Origin: Sphaerochaeta globosa str. Buddy
GTDB taxonomy: Bacteria; Spirochaetota; Spirochaetia; Sphaerochaetales; Sphaerochaetaceae
Length of the DNA: 64,000 bases
Assembly (NCBI RefSeq): GCF_000190435.1
Contig: NC_015152.1
Location: 1,432,458-1,496,457 of the forward strand
Reading direction: 5' to 3'
Each line of letters opens with the position of its first letter. Position 1 is the first letter of the stretch. A program made the translations under genes and the position numbers. Of the stretch, positions 51,124 through 60,290 are shown piece by piece. The notes beneath the pieces were generated by a model that saw only the letters and a list, made by a program, of their open reading frames with translations, did not search any database and was not told the origin of the DNA.

Positions 51124-51135
51124 GTACATATACAG
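51113..51135. promoter_or_regulatory. Inverted-repeat operator over the gntR promoter -10 box
   Basis: A 23-base near-palindrome with arms CTGTATAT and ATATACAG around a central TGTA. It covers the -10 box and start-site region, as expected for autorepression by the YtrA-type GntR that follows. Confidence 0.6.
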
Positions 51136-51147
51136 AAGGAGCAACCA

Positions 51148-51525
51148 TTGGACATAATCCTTTCAAATGCTAATCCAGACCCAATTTATGAGCAGATAGC
51201 CCAGCAAATGCGTGCCCAAATAGTTTCTGGCATTCTCAAAGAAGGTGAATTGTTGCCCTCGATTCGTTCATTGGCTAAGGAACTTCGCATCAGTGTGATC
51301 ACTACCAAGCGTGCATACGATGAACTTGAGCGGGAAGGGTACATACAGACTATAGCTGCCAAGGGGAGCTATGTTGCGACTCGCAGTCATGAACAATTGA
51401 AAGAAGAATATTTGAGAAAAATTGAGGAGCATATGCGTTCGATTCATCTGCTAGCACAGTTCATAGGACTTAGCGAAGAGGAATTGGGAATGATGTATCA
51501 GCTGCTCAGAGAGGGAGAGAGCTAA
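51148..51525 (+). CDS. GntR-family regulator, YtrA type
   Basis: 125 residues, TTG start 5 bases after AAGGAG. Winged helix PIYEQIAQQMRAQIVSGILKEGELLPSIRSLAKELRISVITTKRAYDELEREGYI, then a short dimerisation tail without an effector domain, which is the YtrA subfamily. Such proteins repress their own ABC transporter operon. It is followed 1 base later by the ABC ATPase gene; an operator-like inverted repeat covers its promoter. Confidence 0.93.
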   Translation: MDIILSNANPDPIYEQIAQQMRAQIVSGILKEGELLPSIRSLAKELRISVITTKRAYDELEREGYIQTIAAKGSYVATRSHEQLKEEYLRKIEEHMRSIHLLAQFIGLSEEELGMMYQLLREGES

Positions 51526-51526
51526 G

Positions 51527-52378
51527 ATGGATAGTGCCATACTATGCAGTCAGGTAAAAAAATCCTATGGATCGTTTATTTTGGATATCAAGGATTTTTC
51601 CGTGACTAGGGGAACTGTACATGGTTTGATAGGAGCAAATGGGTCGGGTAAGACGACTACGATCAAGTTGCTGCTTGGTTTGTTGTTTCCTGATTCGGGA
51701 GAACTATCGGTTCTGGGATCGAACCGGATTGCCAACGATGCCGAGGTTAGGCAGAACATCGGTTTCATTGTTGAAGATGCATCGGTTCCCAGTCTCTTGA
51801 ATGCATCGGAAATCGCTGCAGTTCTGAAGCGCGTGTATGACAACTGGGACCAAGACTACTATGAAACATTACTTAGGCAGTTTCAGTTGGATGTAAAAAA
51901 GCAGTATCGAAAGTATTCCCGCGGTATGAAGGTGAAGCTTCAGTTGGCTATCGCGCTCAGTCATCATGCATCGTTGTTGATTCTCGATGAACCCACGAGT
52001 GGTTTGGACCCGCTTGCACGCGATGAGATCATCACCATTCTCTCAGAGTTCAAGGAGGATGAGAACCATTCCATTCTCATCAGCAGCCATATTACCAGCG
52101 ATTTGGAAAAGCTTTGTGATTATGTCACATTCCTGGAGCAGGGCTCGATTCGGTTCACCTGCGAAAAGGATGAATTGCTTGAGCAGTATCGTTTGGTAAA
52201 AACCACGCATCAAAAAGAATTAGATATGGACAGCGATGCAATACTCGCAAGACGTGAGGGCTCTTTCCAAGTGGAACTGTTGATGAAAACAGAGGATGTG
52301 CCTGCTTTTGTTGAATCACGGAGACTGAATCTGGAAGAGCTGATCATTCTCTTATCTAGGAAAGGAGGTACAGTATGA
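51527..52378 (+). CDS. ABC transporter ATPase of a YtrA-type operon
   Basis: 283 residues. Walker A GANGSGKTTT, Q-loop region, signature YSRGMKVKLQLAIALSH, Walker B LLILDEPTSGLDPLARDEI and the switch His (LISSHITSDLE). The C-terminal about 80 residues form an extra regulatory-type region typical of BcrA/YtrB-like ATPases. Substrate unknown; relatives export antimicrobials or cope with envelope stress. It overlaps the permease gene by 4 bases (ATGA). Confidence 0.92.
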   Translation: MDSAILCSQVKKSYGSFILDIKDFSVTRGTVHGLIGANGSGKTTTIKLLLGLLFPDSGELSVLGSNRIANDAEVRQNIGFIVEDASVPSLLNASEIAAVLKRVYDNWDQDYYETLLRQFQLDVKKQYRKYSRGMKVKLQLAIALSHHASLLILDEPTSGLDPLARDEIITILSEFKEDENHSILISSHITSDLEKLCDYVTFLEQGSIRFTCEKDELLEQYRLVKTTHQKELDMDSDAILARREGSFQVELLMKTEDVPAFVESRRLNLEELIILLSRKGGTV

Positions 52379-52980
52379 ATGCCTTGCTGCTCAAGGATTT
52401 GTTTTTGATGCGTAAGCGCAGCGGAATCATGCTTTTGGCGATTGCAATCTTTGCATTTCTTGCAGGTGTCCAGGGTGGGCTGGTGAATACCATCATGGCG
52501 ACCATGATGCCGCTCATGCTCAGTTTCACTACGTTGGCTTACGACCAAAGCGATGGTTGGGAGGCCTTTGCTGCAGCACTTCCATTTTCCAGAAAACACA
52601 TCATACAAAGTAAATATTTTCTGGCACTTTTACTCATCGGCCTTTCGATTGTAGTCATATTTGCAATTGGTATGATTGCAAGGGCCTTGCCGATGCATGA
52701 ATTGATTGGCAGTGCAATAACCCAATTCACGTTTGGAGCTTTCTTTGTAGCAATCAACTATCCTTTGATTCTTAAATTTGGTTTTGAGAAGAGTAGGCTG
52801 TACTATATTTTGGTTATGGTTGTGCTGATGTCATTTGGAGCGGCACTTTCTCCGCTCCAAGGAAATAACTCAATACCTTCCTTGGCGTTTGTGTTGCCCA
52901 GTATCGCCGTAGTTTGTCTGATTATCAGCTATACCTTGTCTGTTTCCATTATGAAAAATAAGGAATTTTCAGGTTCATGA
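52375..52980 (+). CDS. ABC-2 type transporter permease
   Basis: 201 residues, six hydrophobic segments, including MLLAIAIFAFLAGVQ, LLLIGLSIVVIFAIGMIA, FTFGAFFVAINYPLILKF, ILVMVVLMSFGAALSPL and VLPSIAVVCLIISYTLSVSI. The ERYDQSDGWEAFAAALPFSRKHIIQSKY-like loop is typical of ABC-2 permeases. With the upstream ATPase it forms an export pair under the GntR regulator. The ATG overlaps the ATPase stop. Confidence 0.88.
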   Translation: MNALLLKDLFLMRKRSGIMLLAIAIFAFLAGVQGGLVNTIMATMMPLMLSFTTLAYDQSDGWEAFAAALPFSRKHIIQSKYFLALLLIGLSIVVIFAIGMIARALPMHELIGSAITQFTFGAFFVAINYPLILKFGFEKSRLYYILVMVVLMSFGAALSPLQGNNSIPSLAFVLPSIAVVCLIISYTLSVSIMKNKEFSGS

Positions 52981-53051
52981 TGCAAAAACTCTAGTAGAAA
53001 CAGCACATTTCATGCTACTACAGCTTTAAAGAGACCGTATGGGGGTGGAGT

Positions 53052-54851
53052 ATGTGTGGCATTGTGGGATATGTCGGAACCGAGGAAGCTTCATCCATTC
53101 TCTTGGAAGCGCTTCGAAAGCTTGAGTACCGCGGGTATGATTCTGCCGGTATAGCTATGGTCGATGAGAAGAACGAACTACAGGTACGTAAGATCAAGGG
53201 TCGTCTTTCAAACTTGGAATTACTTGTGCAGCAAAAGCCCATACAGGGCAAGTGCGGCATTGCCCATACCCGTTGGGCAACCCATGGGGAGCCCTCAGAC
53301 CTGAACAGCCATCCTCATACCGATGTGTCAAAGAGCATTGCAGTTGTACACAACGGTATTATTGAGAATCATGCACAGCTTCGCACGTGGTTGGAACGCC
53401 ATCAGGTTACGTTCGTCAGCCAGACGGACAGCGAAGTTATCGCCCATTTGATCGACTTTCATTACAACGGTGATTTGCTGCTTGCTGTAACTGAAGCCGT
53501 AAAGCGTCTTGAGGGATCCTATGCCATAGCGGTTGCGTGCAAGCAACACCCGGAAATGTTGGTTGTGGCAAGAAAGGACAGCCCTTTGGTAATCGGACGC
53601 GGAGCTTCTTCAACCATGCTTGCCAGCGATGTGCCGCCGCTTCTGTGCCATACCAGGAAGGTGCAATACCTTGAGGATATGGAGGTGGCAACACTTACTC
53701 AGGACGAGGTGCATATTTACAATCTCGATGGTGATGAGATCGAGAGGGAAATCCAGACGATCGAGTGGGATATGGAAGCAGCTGAGAAGTGCGGGTATGA
53801 GCACTTCATGCTTAAGGAGATTTGTGAACAACCCAAGGCTTTGCGTGATACGCTTCGCGTGCGGTACAAAGATGGTTCACTGTCTTTTCCTACACAGGTT
53901 GAGAATCTCCTGGTGAATTGCAAGCATCTGCTGATCACCGGCTGTGGTACGGCCTACCACGCTGCCATGGTTGCATCGTATGTTATTGAACAGGTTGCAG
54001 GCCTTCCTGTTGAAGTGCTTGTTGCCAGTGAGCTCCGTTACCGATTGCATATTCGCAAGGAAGGAGAAGTCTGTCTTCTGATCAGCCAAAGCGGTGAGAC
54101 AGCTGACACGATTGCTTCCTTGCGTCTGCTCAAGGAACTGGGAGTTCCTACCATAGCGCTCACTAACGTAGTGGGCTGCACGCTAAGCAGAGAGGCGGAT
54201 TGGGTCCTGTATACCCAAGCTGGTCCAGAGATCGCTGTAGCCTCAACAAAAGCGTTTACAACGCAGTTGCTGAGTCTCTTTACCATCGCTGCATTGGTTG
54301 CCAAGCAAGAACGATCTGCTTTGCTGGAGGCTTTGGAACTGTTGCCGGGAAAAACGCAATTGCTCATCGACAGACAAGAGGACATACAACGATTCGCATC
54401 CAGCCAGTTCAACAAGACAAAAGTATTCTTTATGGGTCGGCTTGTCGATTTTGCGATCAGCCTGGAAAGTGCATTGAAGCTCAAGGAAATCAGCTATACC
54501 CATAGTGAAGCGTTTGCAGCTGGTGAACTGAAGCACGGGCCGATTGCTCTGGTGGATACGTCAACCTTGGTGGTTGCATTGTGCACCCAGCCATCCTTGT
54601 ATGCAAAGATGGATTCCAACATCAAGGAAGTGAAAGCCAGAGGCGCAGCAGCTTTGGTTATTACCTTCGAGGATGTTCATACGTTTGATGATACGGCCGA
54701 TGCCATTTTCAGGCTTCCGCAGACCCATCCGTTGTTCAGTCCGATCCTCAGTGTGATTGTCAGCCAGCTGTACGCATACTATTGTGCAGTGCTCAAGGGC
54801 AACGATCCCGACAAGCCGAGAAACCTGGCCAAGTCTGTTACTGTTGAATAA
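53052..54851 (+). CDS. glmS: Glucosamine-fructose-6-phosphate aminotransferase
   Basis: 599 residues, full length. N-terminal glutaminase domain begins MCGIVGYVGTEEA (nucleophile Cys2, exposed after Met removal) with THGEPSDLNSHPHTD. Two SIS domains follow: CGTAYHAAMVASYVIEQ, SQSGETADTIASLR, and CAVLKGNDPDKPRNLAKSVTVE at the C-terminus, with the ESALKLKEISYTHSEAFAAGELKHGPIALV lysine loop. It makes glucosamine-6-phosphate, the first step to peptidoglycan and lipid A amino sugars. GGGGGTGGAG precedes the ATG. Stands alone; a 71-base gap upstream holds only a weak inverted repeat. Confidence 0.97.
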   Translation: MCGIVGYVGTEEASSILLEALRKLEYRGYDSAGIAMVDEKNELQVRKIKGRLSNLELLVQQKPIQGKCGIAHTRWATHGEPSDLNSHPHTDVSKSIAVVHNGIIENHAQLRTWLERHQVTFVSQTDSEVIAHLIDFHYNGDLLLAVTEAVKRLEGSYAIAVACKQHPEMLVVARKDSPLVIGRGASSTMLASDVPPLLCHTRKVQYLEDMEVATLTQDEVHIYNLDGDEIEREIQTIEWDMEAAEKCGYEHFMLKEICEQPKALRDTLRVRYKDGSLSFPTQVENLLVNCKHLLITGCGTAYHAAMVASYVIEQVAGLPVEVLVASELRYRLHIRKEGEVCLLISQSGETADTIASLRLLKELGVPTIALTNVVGCTLSREADWVLYTQAGPEIAVASTKAFTTQLLSLFTIAALVAKQERSALLEALELLPGKTQLLIDRQEDIQRFASSQFNKTKVFFMGRLVDFAISLESALKLKEISYTHSEAFAAGELKHGPIALVDTSTLVVALCTQPSLYAKMDSNIKEVKARGAAALVITFEDVHTFDDTADAIFRLPQTHPLFSPILSVIVSQLYAYYCAVLKGNDPDKPRNLAKSVTVE

Positions 54852-54962
54852 CCAAGAGAATTCCAGACAGTATTGTTTGGAAAGGTTTCTAGTTAACAGA
54901 ATATATATTATACACAGATTATAATGAATCCGATTTTTAAGAGAGTAGGTACCCTATTGGGC

Positions 54963-55727
54963 TTAATCGAGTTGTAATACTCCCAAATATGCCAAATTTG
55001 TCCAATAGATATTGGAGAAAGAACCTTCAGTTACCGTTATGGCAGCAAAAATATGACAATATAACTCGTTCGAAGGATTTTTAGAATAGAAGTAATCAGG
55101 AAAAGACCCTTTTTCACTATACGGTACATCGTTGCGAAATTGGGTTCCGTCATATCTACGAAGTATTCCATCATCTATATGACTGACAAATTTTGCGTTA
55201 TCAAAAGCAAGGGTAAACTGAACATGCGTAGCATCAACATCTGATTTTGTGATGGTGAATGTGTCTTCGGGACTGGTATGATCGACTGCTGTGGCATGGT
55301 ACAAAGGCGCGGCATAATCGTTTAATCGATTGGTATCTGAAAATTGAAAGAGTGCATATGAATTATCACTTAAGGTAAGTACAGCTGGATCTGATTCGGA
55401 GAAAGGATCGATGGTACGCCCGTTTGGTCTTCTTACATATGTTTCATTGAATTTGGAAATAATACTACCGGAAGCAGATAAGGTTGATGAATCACTGACA
55501 ACATATCCAAGCCAAAGGGAGGGTCCAGTATCATCCTCGATGAGAGCTATATTGTTAAAACTGTCATTTGTTACTCTATACGTACCAGATAGGGTTGTCG
55601 GGGTATCATTTTCATTAGTATCGATGTATGAATCAATATAAAAAATTACTGCAATCCCACAACCAACCAGCACCAGCACAAGAAAAAAGACAGACACCAA
55701 TCGAAGAATGTGTATTCTCATCTTCAT
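54963..55727 (-). CDS. Predicted lipoprotein, unknown function
   Basis: 254 residues. A lipoprotein signal (HILRLVSVFFLVLVLVGCG, Cys about 23) is followed by a long, beta-rich, Ser/Thr/Asp-rich region without recognisable domain (LSGTYRVTNDSFNNIALIEDDTGPS..., ATHVQFTLAFDNAKFVSHIDDG). The second hydrophobic piece right after the Cys (IAVIFYIDSYI) is unusual for a lipoprotein. GGAG lies 9 bases before the ATG. It is alone between glmS (convergent) and the TPR gene (same strand, 54 bases apart). Confidence 0.7.
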   Translation of the reverse strand: MKMRIHILRLVSVFFLVLVLVGCGIAVIFYIDSYIDTNENDTPTTLSGTYRVTNDSFNNIALIEDDTGPSLWLGYVVSDSSTLSASGSIISKFNETYVRRPNGRTIDPFSESDPAVLTLSDNSYALFQFSDTNRLNDYAAPLYHATAVDHTSPEDTFTITKSDVDATHVQFTLAFDNAKFVSHIDDGILRRYDGTQFRNDVPYSEKGSFPDYFYSKNPSNELYCHIFAAITVTEGSFSNIYWTNLAYLGVLQLD

Positions 55728-55780
55728 GGCATCTGTCTCCTCTCTTCACGGTGGGTTCTAGTCTACCCTACCCCGTTTGC

Positions 55781-56470
55781 TTATAAAAGTGCAAGTCTAT
55801 TGGTTGCAATCTTGGCAAACTCCGAAGTTGGGAATTGGTCAGCAAGCTGCTGGAATGTTGCTTTAGCAAGATCGGTATTACCGCTCTTTTCCTGCAGACG
55901 AGCTTGTCCGAACAAGGCTTTCGGAGCTTCGGCAGCAGTCAAACCAAATTCATCAATGACTTTGGTATAGTATTCAAGTGCCAAGGAGTCATTGCCCAGC
56001 TCTTCAGCACTTACAGCGGCATTGTTCAATGCCAAGGATGCAAGATAAATCTTTCCTGCATTCGTGTAAGTGGAGACAAAGCTATCAAGAGCTTTTTGAT
56101 ACTCCTCTTTTTCAAAAGCTACCATACCAACCAAGTATTGAGCCTTAAGACTGGGATAGTTTTTGCCTTTGGAGGCCAAGTCATTCAAACCAGCGACGAG
56201 TTCATCGTACTTTGCCTGATAACCCTCATCCTCAGAGCCCATGGTCAGTAGTTCAGAATAGGATGTTTCCAGCAAATCAATCGAGTTGAATTGCGTCTGC
56301 AACGTCTTCTGATTGACCGAAGTAACGATTCCCAGTACTACCAGACCGATAACAACAACTGCCAAAACAATAATGGCAATTTTCTTGTTACGAGCTAGAA
56401 AGCTATTCAATGATCCTTCGATTTTTTCAGTCAAAGTAATTTCAGCTGAATCCTTTTTGTTTTTACTCAT
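55781..56470 (-). CDS. Membrane-anchored TPR protein
   Basis: 229 residues. One membrane helix near the N-terminus (about 29-50, KIAIIVLAVVVIGLVVLGIVTSV), then TPR-type helical repeats (PSLKAQYLVGMVAFEKEEYQKALDSFVST; AAVSAEELGNDSLALEYYTKVIDEFG; ALFGQARLQEKSGNTDLAKATFQQLADQFPTSEFAKIA), as in YfgM or YbgF-like proteins. Such proteins act as scaffolds in the envelope. GGAGAAG precedes the ATG. It is the last gene of the scpA-rpsA operon, 70 bases after rpsA. Confidence 0.78.
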   Translation of the reverse strand: MSKNKKDSAEITLTEKIEGSLNSFLARNKKIAIIVLAVVVIGLVVLGIVTSVNQKTLQTQFNSIDLLETSYSELLTMGSEDEGYQAKYDELVAGLNDLASKGKNYPSLKAQYLVGMVAFEKEEYQKALDSFVSTYTNAGKIYLASLALNNAAVSAEELGNDSLALEYYTKVIDEFGLTAAEAPKALFGQARLQEKSGNTDLAKATFQQLADQFPTSEFAKIATNRLALL

Positions 56471-56540
56471 GGTTCTTCTCCGTTATCAAGGGTATAAAAC
56501 ACAGGCGGCAATGTGCCGCCTGGTATGGTGGAACACAACC

Positions 56541-58256
56541 TTAGTTGTCTTCCCTGTCCTCATCCTTGTAACGCATCATGTCTGCAAGGGAGAAGGTATC
56601 GCTGTCATTATCCTCATGGATGTATTTTGCAATCTCAGACTGCTGAGAACGCTTGACCATCTCCTTGACGGAGAGAGAAAGCTTCTGAGTAGTGGGGTTG
56701 CATTCTACAACCATAGCAGTGATAGGCTCACCAACTACGAACTTCTTGAGGATCTCATCGGTATACTCTTCATCCGGTCCAACCAAGTTGTACTTGCTGA
56801 TCAGGCCTTCAATGTCGCCAATGACCTTTACGAAAACGCCAAAGTCAGTCACGTTGGTGATAACACCGCTGATGGTGCTGAACTTCGGATAGTCGTGGCG
56901 AAGAGTCTGCCAAGGATTGCCCTCAAGCTGCTTTACGCCAAGGCGGATTCTGCGGTTTTCGGGTTCGACGCGGATGACTACGACTTCAATCACATCACCT
57001 TCTGCACAGAAAGAAGCCATGTTCTTGACCTTTTTGGTCCAGGAAATGTCATCAATGTGCAAGAAACCGTCAATCCCTTCCTCGAGGTTGACGAATGCAC
57101 CGCTATTGGTGATCTTCACAACCGGCTTGGAGAGTGTCATTCCGACAGGGTAACGATCAACAATGGTATCCCATGGGTTTTCCTCAAGCTGCTTAAGGCC
57201 GAGGGAAACACGCTTCTTATCCAAGTCATAGCCAAGAACCTTTGCTTCGACAACATCACCTACATCCAGGACTTCCTTGGGGTTGTTGACCCTCTTGGTC
57301 CAAGACAGCTCGGAAATGTGGGCAAGACCCTCGATACCAGGCTCAATCTCAATGAAAGCACCAAAGGTGGTAATCTTGGTTACCGGAGCCTTGATGGTAT
57401 CACCGACATTGTACTTCTGCTCGAAGGTTGTCCAGGGATCTTCCTGCATGTGCTTCAGCGAAAGATTAATCTTCTGTGTCTCAGGATCGATATTGATGAG
57501 TCTGAGCTGTACAACCTGACCCTTCTTTACAAAATCCTTGGGACGGGTGACATGGCCCCAGCTCATGTCGTTGATATGCAACAGTCCGTCAAAACCACCA
57601 AGGTCGATGAAAGCTCCGAAGGAGGTAAATGATTTGACCACACCTTCGACAACGTCACCGATCTGTACGGTTGAGAAGAACTTTTCTTTATTTTCCTTAA
57701 TTTTCTGGTCAAGATACTCACGTCTATTTACCACGCTCTTGAGCTTGGTACCGCCGTGGAACTTGTCAATGATGAAGTAATCTGTTACTCCGATCAATGT
57801 CTCAGGTTCCTCGACACGAACAACGTCAGCCTTGGAGAGGGGGCAGAACCCCTTGTACTCGCCTCCGAGATCAACCTCGAAGCCACCCTTGATTACTTTC
57901 TCAAATTTGCCCAAAATCGGAGACCGGTTTTCAGACGCAGCCTTCAATTCATCAGTGCGTTCCTTGAAATCGGCGCGCTTCTTGGAAACGACGATCTGGC
58001 CGCCCTTCCCTTCCTTATTGATGATGACGACTTTTACTTCTTCACCAACTTCGGGAATAGATGCGAATTCATCACGAGAGATTCTTCCCTCGCTCTTGTA
58101 ACCGACATCCACGAATACATACTCGTTGTTTACCTGGACAACAGTACCGGCCACGAGCTGACCGTCTTCGATTCCATCAAGAGATTTAAGATACTCCTCC
58201 TGCAGCATATCCTGCATTTTGGTCTTCTTTTCATCCATTTCTTGTTCTTCAGCCAC
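56541..58256 (-). CDS. rpsA: 30S ribosomal protein S1
   Basis: 571 residues with six S1 RNA-binding repeats. Repeats begin around GQLVAGTVVQVNNEYVFVDVGYKSEG, then GDVVEGVVKSFTSFGAFIDLGGFDGLLHINDMSWGH, GDTIKAPVTKITTFGAFIEIEPGIEGLAHISELSW, GMTLSKPVVKITNSGAFVNLEEGIDGFLHIDDISW and a last ISGVITNVTDFGVFVKVIGDIEGL. It assists translation initiation on structured leaders. GTG start after AGGAG (7-base spacing). The acidic tail DEDREDN is at the end. Follows cmk by 30 bases, an order common in many bacteria. Confidence 0.96.
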   Translation of the reverse strand: MAEEQEMDEKKTKMQDMLQEEYLKSLDGIEDGQLVAGTVVQVNNEYVFVDVGYKSEGRISRDEFASIPEVGEEVKVVIINKEGKGGQIVVSKKRADFKERTDELKAASENRSPILGKFEKVIKGGFEVDLGGEYKGFCPLSKADVVRVEEPETLIGVTDYFIIDKFHGGTKLKSVVNRREYLDQKIKENKEKFFSTVQIGDVVEGVVKSFTSFGAFIDLGGFDGLLHINDMSWGHVTRPKDFVKKGQVVQLRLINIDPETQKINLSLKHMQEDPWTTFEQKYNVGDTIKAPVTKITTFGAFIEIEPGIEGLAHISELSWTKRVNNPKEVLDVGDVVEAKVLGYDLDKKRVSLGLKQLEENPWDTIVDRYPVGMTLSKPVVKITNSGAFVNLEEGIDGFLHIDDISWTKKVKNMASFCAEGDVIEVVVIRVEPENRRIRLGVKQLEGNPWQTLRHDYPKFSTISGVITNVTDFGVFVKVIGDIEGLISKYNLVGPDEEYTDEILKKFVVGEPITAMVVECNPTTQKLSLSVKEMVKRSQQSEIAKYIHEDNDSDTFSLADMMRYKDEDREDN

Positions 58257-58286
58257 TTGATTTCTCCTGATCCTAAATTTACCTAT

Positions 58287-58931
58287 TTACTCGCCTTTAA
58301 GCGTAAAAATAGCAGATAACACTTTCTCACAAACTTGCCCCATAGTCAAGTACGAGGTATCGATATAGAGAGCCCCTTGGGCCACTTGCAGAGCCCCTAC
58401 AGGCTTTGTTCTATCGATATGATCTCGTTCTATGATCTCTCTGAGCACTGATTCATAATCTTGGCCTTCGGGATGCTGTTTGTACCTTCGTTCGGCCCGT
58501 ACTTCAGGCTTGGCATCGAAATAGCACTTGAGTTCTGCATCAGGAAACACAACCGTAGTAATGTCTCTTCCCTCGACCACGACATCAATATCCTTGGAAA
58601 TTCTTCTAAGCTGTTCATTCACAAACTCTCGCAAAGGAGGGTATGCAGAAACTTTTGCAACATATCGATCAACATCCCTGGTATGCAATTGGTCCTCGAT
58701 ATTTTTGCCATCGACACAGATGTGTCCCTCATCAACGGTAAGGACATAGTGTTTGGCGGTTTGGAGCACTGAGGGAAAATCCATGGGATCCTTTCCCTCT
58801 TGCACATGCAGGTATGTATAGGCCCTATAAAAAGAGCCCGAGTTCAGATAATAAAAATTGCACTCTTGCGCAATCATTTTGGCAATGGTGCTCTTGCCTA
58901 CCCCTGCAGGTCCGTCTATCGCCACTACCAT
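58287..58931 (-). CDS. cmk: Cytidylate kinase
   Basis: 214 residues. P-loop AIDGPAGVGKSTIAKMIAQ (about 4-22), CMP-binding segments YLNSGSFYRAYTYL and VVVEGRDITTVVFPDAELKCYFDA, and lid ERRYKQHPEGQDYESVLREIIERDHIDRTKPVGAL. It phosphorylates CMP and dCMP. Overlaps rluB by 7 bases and is followed by rpsA, the common cmk-rpsA order. Confidence 0.94.
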   Translation of the reverse strand: MVVAIDGPAGVGKSTIAKMIAQECNFYYLNSGSFYRAYTYLHVQEGKDPMDFPSVLQTAKHYVLTVDEGHICVDGKNIEDQLHTRDVDRYVAKVSAYPPLREFVNEQLRRISKDIDVVVEGRDITTVVFPDAELKCYFDAKPEVRAERRYKQHPEGQDYESVLREIIERDHIDRTKPVGALQVAQGALYIDTSYLTMGQVCEKVLSAIFTLKGE

Positions 58932-59677
58932 GTGACTTTTCTCTTTTTGACCGGTTCTGTTTCACCTTTCAGCATCGCTTCAATCTCGGAGGAGAAAAGT
59001 GCACGATATTGCCCGGGTTGCATTTCCCCAAGTTCAATGCAGCCGATTCTCATGCGTACGAGCTGCTTTACATCATACCCGTAGTAACTGAAGATTTTTC
59101 GAATCTCTCGGTTCTTTCCCTCAGTAAGGATAATTCTTACCCACTTCTTGGAAAGAATTTCAAAACGCTTGATACGATATGGCTGGGGGATATCGATATA
59201 AATGCCCTTCAGAGCCTCTTCAAGGTCTTCCCTTCTTACTTCGGTGGAGCAACTGACCAAGTACTCTTTTTCAATCTCACGTGATGGATGCATTATCTTC
59301 TGGGCAACATCGCCGTCATTCGTATACAGAATGAGACCACTGGATTCCTTATCGAGTCGACCGATATGAAAGAGCAGATTCTTGTCGGCAATATCGATGA
59401 GATCGCGGGCATAGAGTTTCTCATTGGGATCGTAGTTTGTGCAGACATACCCACGTGGTTTGTACAAGGCGTAGTAATACGTCCTATCGGCGGGTTCTAT
59501 GAGCTGGTCATCGACCATGACCACATCTTCCTCATTGACCTTGGTGCCAAGTTCGGTCACACGCTTTGTGTTGATTGTGACTCTTCCTGCTGTGATCAGG
59601 GTCTCGCAGAACCGGCGTGAACCACAGCCACTTTTAGCCATATAGGCTTGTAGGCGGATCGGATATTCTAGTTTCAT
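58925..59677 (-). CDS. rRNA large-subunit pseudouridine synthase, RluB/RsuA family
   Basis: 250 residues. N-terminal S4 RNA-binding domain (IRLQAYMAKSGCGSRRFCETLITAGRVTIN), then the catalytic GRLDKESSGLILYTNDGD with Asp and EGKNREIRKIFSYYG, as in RsuA/RluB/E/F. It makes one pseudouridine in rRNA, most likely 23S by RluB-like length. It overlaps scpB by 4 bases upstream and cmk by 7 bases downstream, so it is in the same operon. Confidence 0.92.
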   Translation of the reverse strand: MKLEYPIRLQAYMAKSGCGSRRFCETLITAGRVTINTKRVTELGTKVNEEDVVMVDDQLIEPADRTYYYALYKPRGYVCTNYDPNEKLYARDLIDIADKNLLFHIGRLDKESSGLILYTNDGDVAQKIMHPSREIEKEYLVSCSTEVRREDLEEALKGIYIDIPQPYRIKRFEILSKKWVRIILTEGKNREIRKIFSYYGYDVKQLVRMRIGCIELGEMQPGQYRALFSSEIEAMLKGETEPVKKRKVTW

Positions 59678-60279
59678 ACTTCTTCAGTCTCCTGTGTCGT
59701 CTCCGTTTCAAACCGCAAACGGTCAATATCCGAAAGCTTGGGTAGAGCGCTTATGCTGCTCAGGTTGAATTCGAAGAGGAATTTTCTTGACGTTCCATAC
59801 AAACAGGGATGGCCTGGAACGTCCTTTCGGCCAACCACTTTGATATACTCCCGTTCCCTCAGCAGCCGGATGATTGTGTCACTGGCAACCCCACGGATAT
59901 TGTCGATCTCCCTACGGGTGATCGGTTGGCTGTAGGCAACAATGGAGAGGGTTTCCAGAGCCGCACGGGAAAGGCGCCTATCGACACGCTTGCCGTAACA
60001 GGAACGCAAGTTATCGTGTAAATCGGAAGACGGAAGAAAGTGATAGGAACCTTGGCTCTCAACAAGATCGAGCCCATGGAGAAAGAGTGCATAATGCTCT
60101 TTGACTTCCGACAAAGCAGCCGTAGCTGTCTCTTGCGAGAAGGAGGTCATTTTCATCAACTTTTCCAAGCTCACTGGTTCATTCTCCAAAAAGAGAATAA
60201 CTTCCACTAAACGGGCCTCTGTACTCAAGAGGGGGCCTTGCTGCAGCATTTCATTGCCGGCTTGCCTCTTCTTATCCAC
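59674..60279 (-). CDS. scpB: Segregation and condensation protein B
   Basis: 201 residues. Two winged-helix domains: TEARLVEVILFLENEPVSLEKLMKMTSFSQETATAALSEVKEHY and RRLSRAALETLSIVAYSQPITRREIDNIRGV, with the GRKDVPGHPCLYGTSRKFLFEF segment. It forms the SMC-ScpAB chromosome condensation complex. GTG start at 60279 has AGGAG 8 bases upstream (inside the end of scpA); a TTG at 60285 is too close to that site. It ends in a 4-base overlap with rluB. Confidence 0.93.
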   Translation of the reverse strand: MDKKRQAGNEMLQQGPLLSTEARLVEVILFLENEPVSLEKLMKMTSFSQETATAALSEVKEHYALFLHGLDLVESQGSYHFLPSSDLHDNLRSCYGKRVDRRLSRAALETLSIVAYSQPITRREIDNIRGVASDTIIRLLREREYIKVVGRKDVPGHPCLYGTSRKFLFEFNLSSISALPKLSDIDRLRFETETTQETEEV

Positions 60280-60290
60280 TACCAATGCTC

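Noticed and set aside
52981-53051. glmS ribozyme upstream of glmS
   Set aside because: The gap is only 71 bases and contains none of the conserved ribozyme core; the TAGTAG...CTACTA inverted repeat (52992-53020) has a 17-base loop and no T run, so it is not called a terminator either.
56313-57632. Long open frame on the plus strand (439 codons) opposite rpsA
   Set aside because: It runs antisense to the S1 repeats and its protein has no family pattern; the minus-strand rpsA is unmistakable.
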